NCBI GenBank assembly: GCA_902651635.1
Contig: CACRSC010000015.1
Coordinates: 569,779-633,778, forward strand
Reading direction: 5' to 3'
Length of the DNA stretch: 64,000 nucleotides
Origin: Mastigamoeba balamuthi
Lineage: Eukaryota > Evosea > Mastigamoebida > Mastigamoebidae
A program made the translations under genes and the position numbers. Within the stretch, counting starts at the first letter, position 1; the number at the start of each line of letters is the position of its first letter. The notes beneath the pieces are model-generated. The model was given only the letters and a program-made list of their open reading frames with translations, had not been told where the DNA came from and did no database searches. Of the stretch, positions 19,342-29,778 are shown piece after piece.

Positions 19342-22300
19342 ATGGAGCCTCAGCAGCCAACAGAGGTGTGTCAGCCCCCCACCCCCTCCCCCGCCGACCC
19401 TGCCAGCCATCCCGCCCCCGCCCCCGCCCCTCCGCGTCCCCGTGAGAGCCGCCGGCCATTTCTCGGGTCTCCGAATTCCACAGTTTCCCTTCAACCGTCG
19501 CCACCACACTCGCTCCACTTTCCCCACACACCTCCTCACTGATGACGTTCGCGCGCCTTTCTGGGGGGCCACGCTGGCAACGCTGCCCACCCGCAGCGTC
19601 CGGCGCCGCACAGGGCGCGGCCCGCGCCGCCCGCCCGGCCGCCGGGCATCCGCCCGCCGCCGCCGTCGGTCTCTAACCCGCTGACGTCGGTGGACACGTG
19701 TACCAGCCCCGAGCCCCTCACGCGCATCCCCAAGAGCGTCTCGGCCTACTCGATGACGCGCGGCGGCGCAGGCGACATAGGGCCCCCGGCGGCGCCCCCG
19801 ACGACCCCGACGGGCGGCGCCCCCACGCGCACGCCCCCGCCGGTGCCGAGCCCGCGCACGAGCGGCGGCGGCTCGCAGTCGCCCAGAGGCGGCCTGCCAG
19901 CGCCTCAGCCGCCTCAGCCACAGCAGACACAGCAGCCGCAGCAGCCCCAGTCGCCGCAGCAGCAGCCCAGGCCGCTGCAGCACCTGCCCAGGTCGACCTC
20001 CATGACGGGGCAGCACCCGCTCCCTCCGCAGCTGCAGCCGCAGCAGTCGCCCGTGTCGTCGAGGCGCGTGTCGGACCCCGCGCTGGGGCTCGGGGCGCCG
20101 CCCAAGGGCCCCGCGCCGGTGCCGGCGCAGCTCGACGTGGCGGCGGCGGCGGGCGGCAAGCCGAGGGAGCCGCCGGCCTCGGTGCACGTGCAGATACCCG
20201 CGAGCGTGCGCGGGGCCGAGGCGTACGCGGCGGCGCTGCGGGACCTGGCGAGGGCGGTGGCGCAGCTCGAGGCGCGGCAGGCGGGCAACTGCGCGGCGCT
20301 GCTGCAGGTGGTCAGGAGCATGGCCCGCGAGCACCCCAACCGCGCGCAGGAGATCGAGAAGGGCGTCCCGGGCCTGACCTCTGCGCTGAGCGCGGCGGCG
20401 ACGGCCCGCAAGGCGCTCGAGGCGTCTGCCGGCGCTGCGTCCCCGGAGACGCCGTGGGTGCCGCTGGCGTACACGGCGGAGACGACCGAGGACATGCTGG
20501 CGCTCTCGGGCATCGCGCACACGGTCCTGACCAGCATAGAGCTCATGGTCGAGCCCCACAAGGCCGCGCGCGACGCCCCCGAGTCGCAGAAGCCGCTGCA
20601 GGCCTGCAGGGAGCTGCTCGTGGCGGTGAGGGACTGCCTCACGCACCCCAAGCTCGTGGAGGCGGCCATCCGCGCGCAGGTGGGCGTCATGAACGCGGCG
20701 CGCGCTGCCGCCGAGGTCGAGGCAGCGGCCAACGGACAGCAGTTCGAGTGGGACGCTGAGACCGAGCAGCTGACCACCGCCGCCACCGTGAGGGCCGACG
20801 ACCTCAGGCTGCGCAGCGCCCGCGCGCAGACAGTCCAGCTGCTGTCGCTGATAGGGTCGAGCGAGCTCCTGCTGGTCACGGACTTCAGGGGCGCGACCAA
20901 TCTGCCCACGGACATGGATGCCCCCAGGGCCCTCGAGCAGATGATACCAGCGAAGCTGTGCACGACCGCGGAGTTCGGCCTCAGCGTGCAGCTGCCCGTG
21001 TTCCTTGCCAAGTTCACCGACTGCAGCCTCGCAGCTGTCATGCCCCTGAGCGCCCCAGAAGGTACTAACTCCGTCGCAGAGCCCCCTTCTCACCTCGGGA
21101 CGCGCCAGGGAGGTACGAGTATAGGCTGCTCGACTGGTACCAGACAGACAGCTGCTGTGTCATCGAGAATACGCCGGAGCCAGCAAAGACCCTGGGCACA
21201 GAAAGCTCGAAGAGCCGCGACAAAGGCGCCAAGGCCGAGCCCCCTACTTCGCCTTCGGCAAAGGCCGATCTAATGTCGCCCCCCGCTGCGCTCAAGGCCG
21301 GCGAGGTATCGTTGCGTCTGGCCGTCTTGGTACGTGCCGTTATTCCCCCGCCTCGCGCCCACGCTCACTTCCCCGTAGGTTACCTATGCCAAGGACGCGC
21401 TTCCTCCGCTTCCCCCTGGGTGGACAGAGGGGAAGAAGTCGGCGAAGAACGGCTTCACTTTCGAGCCTCTCTCGCACTCTCAGGCGATCAGGCCGACAGT
21501 GCCGCGCGTCAAGGTGCCCTATAAATTTGCGAAGTCACCGCGACTAAGCCGCAGCGCCAAAGAGCGTGAGGGACTTCAAGATTTCTGCCACCGAGAAGGA
21601 CGTCGAGGAGCTCACGAAGGCGTACAAGGTCCACAAGTCGTCGGACTTCAAGATGCAGTACGCGATGTTTGGTGTGGACCTCGAGGAGCTGCTGAACTAC
21701 GAGCGTGCGATATTCGGCGAGCAGCCCATTCCTATTCTCGTCCGCAAAGTTCTGTACAAGCTGATCTCCGAGGGCCTCGAGGAGGAAGGGGTACTCGGCA
21801 CTTGCTCTCCACGCAGCCTAACATCCAACAGATACTCCGTATCGCCGCGGGCCACAACGCGATGGAGGACCTGAAGAAGGCGGCCAACCAGGGGAACCTC
21901 GAGAAGATCGACAAGTGCACGTCTGTGCACGAGTTGGCGGGACTGCTCAAGCTCTTCCTGCGGGAGATGCCGGTCCCCGTCATCCCCCCGGAGGCACAGG
22001 CAGGGTTCCTGGCGGCCACGACGGCCTCTTCGGTGGAGGCGCAGCAGGCGGCCCAGGTGGCTGCCTTCAACCAGCTCAAGCCGGCTAACCGCGCGCTCCT
22101 GCGCGAGGTGATCGCGTTCCTCGCCAACATCGCAGCCAACTCGCACGTGAACTCGATGAGCACACAGAACCTCGCCATCGTCATCGCCCCGAACATGATA
22201 CGCACGACGGGCTCCGCGACAGACATAGCCGAGACCAACACCATCAACGAGGCCATCACGGTGATGATCAAAAACTACTGGGACTTCTTCGAGGCCCCCA

Positions 22301-23506
22301 ACGCCCCGCTGGCCTACGTGGTGCCTCCGACAGAGTTCATCTCGTTCCGGCGGAAGCTCCTCGGCCACAAGAAGTCGGTGCGGTGCCTGTCGCTGACGGC
22401 GAACAAGCGCCACATGTGGTCCGTCGACTCGGACGGCGTGTTCTTCATCTGGGACACGGTCCGCTGCTGCATGGTCGACAAGTTCTCTCAGCAGGAGCCG
22501 TGCAAGACGCCGCTCTTCCTCGCCAACGTCGGAGGGCAGATGTGGGCCAGTGCTCTCGATGGCATCACGATTTATGACTGCGAAACGCGGTCTGCCGTCG
22601 ACAAGGTGCGGCACCAGGCGGGCAACGCCAGCTGTTCTGACCGCAGAGCTCTCGCAGATCCCGAAGGCAATCGCCATGGCGTACACGACCGTCCCCGACA
22701 GGAACGAGGTGTGGTGTGCCAGCGAGGGCAGCGTGCTCATCTACAAGCAGGAGTCCAAGATCCCCGGCGCTGGCCCCTCGTGGTTCCTGGCCGAGTCTGT
22801 CGTGCCTGAGGGCGCTGACTCTGCGACTCTAAATTTCGCGATATGCACGGCGTTCAACAACCGCGTGTGGTGCGGCGGCCACCTGAAGAACTGCCAAGGG
22901 CAGAATGTACGCGTGTACACCGGTGAGTACTCCTGCTTACACGACATCACCAGATCTGTGTGTGGGACCTAGTGGACGGGAAGTACAAGAACGTGGCCAA
23001 GATCCCGACCTCGGCCGCGAAGATCGCGTCTCTGACGAGCGTCGGCGAGAACGTGTGGATGACGTCGGACGACGGCAGGATTTTCGTGTGGGACGCCACT
23101 ACGTACAAGAACATCAGCACGATGGTGGCGCACAACAGGGCCGTGAACGCACTCGGAGTGCTGCCCGACCAGGTGTGGTCGTGCGGGTGGGACAAGACCA
23201 TCAGGGTGTGGGACCCTGTGTCGTTCCAGTGCATCGGAGAGATCCTGGGCTACCACAACGACACCGTGGGCGGCTTCATGGCGTGCACGGACCCCTCGAC
23301 GGGCCTGTACAACATATGGGCCTCGTCTCACGACAAGGTAACTCTCTTCTGCTGCTAGAGTATAGCTCACATTCTCCCACTCACAGACACTGAGCGTGTG
23401 GTATGTCCGCCCACTGCCTGCTGCTGCACAAGCAAGGAGGCACCTGAGGCTCACCCCGAGCATCGACCAGAACAAACTCCGCTCGGGCTCGTTCTCCCTG
23501 CACTGA
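19342..23506 (+). CDS. RhoGAP-WD40 protein, 1,199 aa
   Basis: Exons: 19342-19365, 19597-21061, 21109-21329, 21379-21513, 21563-21790, 21832-22605, 22658-22906, 22954-23337, 23387-23506; all phases match. Domains in order: a Pro/Gln-rich disordered region (about 1-160), an unrecognised Ala-rich helical region (about 165-460), a linker, a RhoGAP domain (about 650-830), then a WD40 propeller of six or seven blades to the C terminus. The RhoGAP shows FGVDLEELL, the arginine-finger loop EGILRIAAG (Arg kept, split by a 41-nt intron) and LAIVIAPNMI. Blades include HMWSVDSDGVFFIWDT, ICVWDLVDGKYKNV and GWDKTIRVWDPVSF. It should stimulate GTP hydrolysis by a Rho/Rac protein. The first exon is the least certain: the 231-nt intron 1 could be shorter. 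A shorter paralogue lies at 54145-56687. Confidence 0.85.
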
Positions 23507-23590
23507 ATCGCGCATCACATTGTTGTTGCGTTGTCGTACCAGTTCGAAATACAACGATTCCCGTTTGTTCAAACAAGACTGCTGCAAAAT

Positions 23591-23662
23591 GGTGCTTCCA
23601 GGGATCGAACCTGGGACCTTCGCGTTATCAGCACGACGCGCTACCGACTACGCTAAAGCACC
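23591..23662 (-). tRNA. tRNA-Ile (anticodon GAT)
   Basis: Read on the minus strand, 72 nt fold into a full cloverleaf: acceptor GGTGCTT/AAGCACC, D arm GCGT/GCGC with loop AGTCGGTA, anticodon stem TCGTG/CGCGA with loop CTGATAA, and T arm CCAGG/CCTGG with loop TTCGATC. The anticodon is GAT (Ile, AUC). The A box TAGCGTAGTCGG and B box GGTTCGATCCC fit the Pol III consensus, and a T4 run follows the 3' end. Eukaryotic nuclear Ile tRNAs normally carry AAT, so GAT is notable. It stands at the edge of a CpG-poor island. Confidence 0.88.
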
Positions 23663-26167
23663 TTTACAGATATATGGACCTTATTATTGGCCGTGATGTG
23701 CTTTGTGATTTAGCAGGGACACACATTTCACCTCCTAACACTTCTTTTCCTTTCCTTTTCACCTCTCAGTCTTTCTCAATTAACAGTGTTTGATATCTGA
23801 CCATTCTTCCATTGTGTTTGTGATCTGTATTCTAGATATGTATAAACCGCAAACTGCATATTCTCCCTTATCATTGACCTGAGCACTGATGGCATCCACT
23901 ATCTGGAAGCCTGTCCTTGCACACAGAGAGATTAAAGAGAGTGCATGCCTGAAAGGAAGAAATAAAGATGAGTACAGAATGACCAGTGCATTCCTTGAAG
24001 GCAGATCATAACCTGAGGAATCATGAGAATGGACCCCCTTCATACAGCTGCACAATGAATGTCCACTGGTTAGTGAGGTCAGGTTTTCTCAATACCTCAT
24101 AACTGAACTTTGAGGCATCCTGCCACCTTTTCAGTTTCTGGTTCAAGACCCACTATATGCTATGAGTTTCTTCAAGTTCAAATTATCTGTGAAGCATTAG
24201 TGGCTTTCTGGTCACCATGAACAGCTTAGTACCTGTTCTGAATGCCTACACAAAGCCAGATGGGACAGAGTTAGAACTTCTGTTGCCCAGCACTTGACAG
24301 CTGCTCTTCTCACGTTTTTACTTTTGCCCAATTTCAATTTTTATGAGATGCACTCTGTGAATGAGCCCTGCAATGTTCACAGAAGTGTCTGCTGCTTCCT
24401 AAAAGGGCACAGGAGCGACAAGATCAAGGACTGACGAGAAAATCCTGCCAGTTCTTTTCTTGTTGAGGCCTTATACACCTCAGTCACCCTTATCCCCACG
24501 AGACCAGCAAGCTGTTACCTGAATACACAACAATACCTCCACACACACTGAAGGAGAGAAGAGGCATGCCAGGACCCCTCCTTACAGAACCCATGCCTGC
24601 TTCAACAAGGCCAACACGTTCTGGGAAAGAAGGCAGACTGCATTTGGCTTACAGCTCTTTGGCATTGCAGAACAGTACCAGGCAGCCAAGTAAGAAGCAG
24701 TAACAATTATCATCCTGATGGTCTCAGGCAACAAGCCAGAGCTCATTTACCACAGGTTGGAGCACAAGTGTGATTCCACCTTGCTTAAGAGCTGCTCCAG
24801 GATGAGCTGAAAGTAAAGTAAGACAGTGTTAAAAGCCCTGCTTTTTCGTTCCAAAATAGTCTGTTTTCATCAGTTATTTGTCTTTAATGTTATGTAAGAC
24901 TGAACGAGAGATATATTCATGCTAAGTTCACTTCAGCTGATAGCATTGACTACTCATCAAAGGACATTTTCAAGCATTGTTTTTCGCACTGAGTTTCTTT
25001 AAAATTATGCAATCTGAAACAATTTGATAATGAACATTATGTGTACCGATTTCTGAATCTCTATTGGCTGTTTATCAATAAGATTTTCGTATTTACAACA
25101 AATATTTTAGTGAAGAGGCTGGTCACTTCTATGCTCCCAATGCACTTCACTGGCTATCTACACGAAGACCAGGGACAGTAGTATGAGTGCCATGTACCAA
25201 ACTGCACTTATGAACCAATGGGTATCAACACCATTTGCAGTATAATAAGTGGAGCTTCACACAATCAGTCATATTACCAGTGTGTTAACAATGAGACCAT
25301 CAGCCAATGTGGGAAAGTACATATGAAACAAACAGTTCGGATGGCCCCTATGCCCCCCCCCCCCGAAAGAAACCCGAGAGAGGTCCTTAACACAACACAG
25401 CACGTGCACACCCTTTTCCCACTAAAATGGTCTTATCGTTGGGCTCAGTGCTTGCGAGCACTGAGTTGGACGCTGGAGAGCTCTGTAGAGAACAGGAAGC
25501 ATGACGGGTCAGATTTACTAAAGAAAAGCGGAAACTGGGATTGACTCAGCTGGTTCACAGCTCAGAGGTCAGATCTGCCGAGTGGGGGATTATCTCAGGC
25601 GAGGGACCAATGTTTGCAAGTTCATTTCCCTTGTCGCGGAAGAAGAATCGCAATTTAATAATAGCAGTGCTGTTCAGGGCAGAAACGTGAGAGTCCGACT
25701 GTTTTCCACGTGCAGTCGACTGATTTCCATATCCAGTCGCCGACGTGATGTCCCAGGAGGTTCCTTTGATCTCGGTCCTATTTTTGGCCAAGTGATGGTG
25801 TGACACTCCGATACGCTGGTCGACCATTCTCGGGTCTTGGCTTGCACACTACCAGCACAGAGCGCACTTCGCTCCTCCTGGTCCGTTGGTTACTGTTGTG
25901 GCTCTCCGAGTTCTGGCACGCCAGGCCGTTGATCTGAGTGGTGTTTTCAGGCACTTGATTTCCTTTTCAGAGTGACATTGCTCACCCCGAGAAGTGACAC
26001 GAGCCAGCGCTCTCTCGCTAAGCAGTCCGCTGTGGTTCCAGCTGTGGGCGGCTGCCGTGGCGAGGGGTGTCGAAATTCCGGTCCATTCGTATCGCCCGAC
26101 CCGAAGAAACTGGCCTATCGGGCCACCAGCACCTCCCCTGAATCTCTTCCATTTCTAAGCAAGCCGA
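23663..26167. other. CpG-depleted AT-rich island (to about 25540), then ordinary spacer
   Basis: From about 23663 to 25540 the DNA is AT-rich and I count only around ten CpG per kilobase, although GC is about 40%; TG and CA dinucleotides are abundant. It holds no long ORF and no recognised element. From about 25540 CpG returns to normal levels, but no gene is evident until 26168. The change is abrupt at both ends. A short run of C (about 25352) is the only simple repeat. Confidence 0.65.
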
Positions 26168-26578
26168 ATGAGCACTCACCAGGGCACACTGTCGCTCTCG
26201 TCCTCGGACAACAGGGAGGCGTTTAAAGGTGCCGTGGCGGCGACGCGTGTCGGTGGGGCCGCCCACACTGCCTGCAGCCCGGACGGCGACTGCGACGAGG
26301 AGATTCCGCCTGAGCGTTCGCGGAGGCACGAGCACCGGTCAGGCGCAAAGCCCACGCGCGGGGCACTGGCCACACGTGTCTCGCCAGCGATAGACTCGTT
26401 CTTGCGCAATGTGAGCTCGTGGGGTCCAGCCGTGGCTCTCGAGACTGACGTTGTGCTCTTTGGCAGGCAGGTGTGCTGGCAATCTGTGTACCACAACCTG
26501 CTCACCGGAGTTACGCAGCCCGAGACGGCTCTGGGTCGTCGCCTCACTGATCGAATGGCCCTCAGTCTGCGCTCATAG
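26168..26578 (+). CDS. Candidate small gene, unrecognised
   Basis: An ATG at 26168 opens a frame of 136 codons. Inside it, GTGAGC at 26411 is a strong donor, GACTGACG is a branch-like site, and CAG at 26468-26470 is a good acceptor. Removing this 60-nt stopless intron keeps the frame and gives about 116 aa (ending LGRRLTDRMALSLRS), so the gene could be read either way. The N terminus is Ser/Thr-rich, the middle acidic then basic. An overlapping minus-strand frame (26176-26646) is also open, which lowers confidence. No family recognised. Confidence 0.38.
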   Translation: MSTHQGTLSLSSSDNREAFKGAVAATRVGGAAHTACSPDGDCDEEIPPERSRRHEHRSGAKPTRGALATRVSPAIDSFLRNVSSWGPAVALETDVVLFGRQVCWQSVYHNLLTGVTQPETALGRRLTDRMALSLRS

Positions 26579-27037
26579 CCAGCTGTCAGCTTTTTCTGGA
26601 GGAACCAATAACGCATTTCATTCAGCATTGCTCGCGTTCGCAACAAGACCTCAGTCTGTAGAAACCCTCTTTTATCCCAAGATGGGAAAAATGCATGATG
26701 ATTCTGTATGCAGACTTCCTTCAGCCCACTGCATCGACTTTACTCTGAGCCACTCAGGGGCTTCAATGTAATCGAAGTTGATTCGCAGATTTTTCATCTT
26801 GTGGTCACCCGCTTTCGTCGGCCTCCACTCGTAGTGACCTGCGGGTTGCCAAGGCAGGGAGCAACCGCTGTGTTTTCCCCCTCCCCCCGCCTTTGCGGGG
26901 ATGATCTATGTGCCGCTCGCGGTGGCACACAAGAAGATTATGTTGAGACAGCACACGGAGTGAGCAGGCGCTTCAAGCAAACTGTCCATTAAAGAGTTTA
27001 AAAGGGTTGCAGAACACACAGTGCAATTGAGTGGGCT
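26579..27037. other. Intergenic spacer
   Basis: About 460 bp between the candidate gene at 26168 and the stop of the convergent Cys-repeat gene. Nothing recognisable apart from a short inverted pair of C-rich/G-rich runs near 26880-26900. Confidence 0.4.
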
Positions 27038-29309
27038 CTACCACCCGTTATAAACAGGCCCCTCGGACTTGGGAATGAGCTGGTGGATCTCGAGCTTGCG
27101 CCTCGTGTCATTCGCGCTGCGCTGGTGCGCTATGATTATACGCCAGGCGACTACCGCCGCCGTCAGAGCCACGACCGAGGACAGCGCGATGACCACGTAG
27201 AACATCACCGTGGCGTCGCAGCTCTGTTGGGAGGCCGTCAGTAACCAGACGTACGCAAGGCAGAGTGTACTCACGCTCGACGACTCGCGGCTGTTGTACA
27301 GCGGAGCGCAGCGCGAGGGCTGCGTGCAGCCAGAGCCGCATCTGCTACCCGCGGGGCACTTGTCCGGGGTGACGGTGCCCCACGACGGGCAGCACGTCCC
27401 GGGGCTGCATTCCCTGCACGAGGGCTGCCCGGTGCGGTTGTTGAAGGAGCCTGGGTCGCACCACAAGCACCTCTCCGACCGCATTGCCGACGTGTACGTC
27501 CCCGGCCCGCACTCTGTGCACCTCTTGGCGCCCGTTGTGTTGCTGAAGTAGCCCGGGGGACACGGCTGTAACGGGACCCTGTGTTAGACGCCGGGAGACG
27601 CGGGGGGGCAGGGGCAATCAGACCTTGCAGAGGTAGTCCTGGATGTAAGTGCCCGCTGTGCACGCGATGCACTGGATGTGCAGTATGTCCGTGGCCTCGC
27701 CCTCGGCGCACTTCCTGCACGCCACGGCTCCGAGACCCGACGACACCTCGCCGGGCGCGCATAGCCGGCACGAGGCCTGCCGGGTGCTGTTGGCGTAGTA
27801 GCCCCGCGGGCACAGCGTGCACCGCGCCGCGCCACCGCCCGACGCGCTGCCCCTGGCGCACTCGTTGCACGCGACGGCGCCCGGGCTGTCAGCAGCGGTC
27901 CCCGAGGGGCACGCGTTGCACGACTGCATGCCGGGCTTGTCGGCGTACGACCCCGGTATGCACTGGCGGCACGTGGGCAGCCCCCTGCGGCCGTACGTCG
28001 AGTGCCCCGGCCGGCACTCCTCGCACTTGGTCTGCCCGCTCGCCGGCTGCGCGGTCCCCGCGTCGCAGAGCTCGCACTCTGTCGCCCCCGACTCGTTGCT
28101 GTACGTCCCCGGCGCGCACTCGACGCACGCCGTCGCGTTGGGCGCGTAGCTGCCGGGCGGGCACGCAGCGCAGCTGTCCGAGCCCTCGGCGGGCGCGACC
28201 TCTCCGGGGCTGCAGTCGAGGCACGTGGGCGCGCCCCGGTCGCTGTACGTCCCCGCGGGGCACAGCGAGCAGCTGTCCGCGCCGCTCCTGCCCTCGGTCG
28301 AGCTCCCGGGCTCGCAGGCCTCGCACGACGCGCTGCCCGCCAGCGGCTGCGCGGTGCCCGCGGGGCACGGCGCGCACGAGGTGGCGCCGTCCGTGCTGTA
28401 GGTCCCCGGGTCGCAGGCGAGGCAGGACGAGGCGCCCTCGTCGGGCTGGAAGGTGCCCGCGGGGCAGCGGGCGCACGACGGCGACCCGGAGGCGTTGCTG
28501 AACGTCCCCGCTGCGCACGGCGAGCACGAGGCGGCGCCGGAAGGGCTGTAGCTCCCCGGGCCGCAGGCGAGGCACGAGGTGGCGCCCTCGAGGGGCTGGT
28601 AGGCGCCGGCCGGGCAGCGCGTGCACGAGGGCGACCCGGAGGCGTTGCTGAACGTCCCCGCGGCGCAGGGCGCGCACGGCAGCGTCGCGTTGAGCGCGTA
28701 CTCGCCGCTCCTGCACGGCAGGCACTTGGCCATGCCCCCCGCCGGCGCCACGGTCCCCGGCTCGCATTCCGCGCACTTGGCCCCCGCAGCCGCGTCAGAA
28801 AATGTAAAGTTGCGTTCACTTTGCGTCATCGCGACTGACCGATTTTTCCGCCTCTCAGTGGAATTCCCCTTTGGAAACCCGACTACGCGCTGAGGGGGCA
28901 CTGGGTGGGGGAGAGCGGGGGTGCTGGGCGCACGGGCTTGTCCGGGGAGACGCCGTGGGTGCCGGGGTCGCAGGGCGTGCAGGCGGTGGAGCCCCGGTCG
29001 AGCGCGAAGGAGCCGAGGTCGCACTGCTGGCACGCGAACGGCGCCGAGCAGTGGCCCGGCCCGCACAGCGACACGCACTCGGGGGTGTTGGCCGCGTTGC
29101 TGATCGACCCCGGGTCGCAGTCGACGCACGAGACGCTGCCGGAGAGGCGGGAGAGGCGGGTGAGATTGTTGGGTGTTGGGTGTGGAGGTGGGGGCACTGG
29201 GGGGTGTGTGGGATTACTTGTGCACGGGGCGCGAGAAAGCGGGCAGGGCTGCGAGGGCGAGGAGCAGGACGGGTCGCAGGACGCGGACCCACAATAGGGC
29301 TTGCGTCAT
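27038..29309 (-). CDS. Cell-surface protein with more than 25 ephrin-receptor-like Cys repeats and one membrane span
   Basis: Minus strand; exons 29309-29218, 29135-28952, about 28853-27624, 27565-27275, 27223-27038, giving about 660 aa. The N terminus is a signal peptide (ALLWVRVLRPVLLLALAALP). Then come more than 25 modules of about 17 residues of the type CxxC-xPGTY-x(5-8)-C (for example AAGTFSNASGSPSC, PAGTYSDRGAPTC), the ephrin-receptor-like/GCC2-GCC3 fold. Several Asn-x-Ser/Thr sites suggest glycosylation. Near the C terminus a hydrophobic span (VMFYVVIALSSVVALTAAVV) is followed by a short basic cytoplasmic tail without a kinase. It is probably a type I surface receptor or adhesion protein. 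The exon 2/3 junction (acceptor near 28854) is uncertain, and two adjacent modules are near-identical, indicating recent internal duplication. Confidence 0.8.
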
Positions 29310-29778
29310 TCGCGTTGGTCTGCGCAGAGAACGCCGCAGAATGCGGATACAGAATGCCGGAGCGAAAAGATATCCTGCTCCAGATATTGCTCTGTCTGTG
29401 TGCAAGTCCCATGGAGAAAGAGGCGCGCACCCGCGGGCGATGCCTGCCGGTACATTGGCTTCCTCGCACTCAATCAATTGCACGGCAAGTGGTCGGTTCC
29501 AGATCGTGGTGGTGCCTCTCGTATCCTCCCGCGGCGGTTATTTTTCAGATTCGGCAAACTAAAACTGAACTACCGAATCTTTCGTCCGACACCATTTGAC
29601 CAGTCATTCGCAGGCAGACGAGAGCGTCGCAGAAGCCCACGACGTGCGAGGAGCAATTGAATGGCTGCAAGAATTATGAGGGGCTAATTCCGACCTGAGA
29701 ACGGAGGCGAGATTCACAAACTGCATCTTCCCACGCTAGTCAACTCCACCCCCCCAGCAGGGCCGCCCCTCGCCTGAC
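29310..29778. promoter_or_regulatory. Divergent promoter region, Cys-repeat gene / CAP-G-BRCT gene
   Basis: A 469-bp gap. AAAAGATATCCTGC at about 29367 and CCAGATATTGC at about 29382 lie 60-80 nt upstream of the Cys-repeat gene (minus). No such motif is obvious near the CAP-G start at 29779. Confidence 0.35.

Noticed and set aside
23663-25540. Contaminating foreign DNA, for example vertebrate
   Set aside because: The CpG-poor composition resembles it, but four such islands are interleaved with host genes and contain or abut tRNA genes; native silenced DNA is simpler. Mapping of spanning long reads would settle it.
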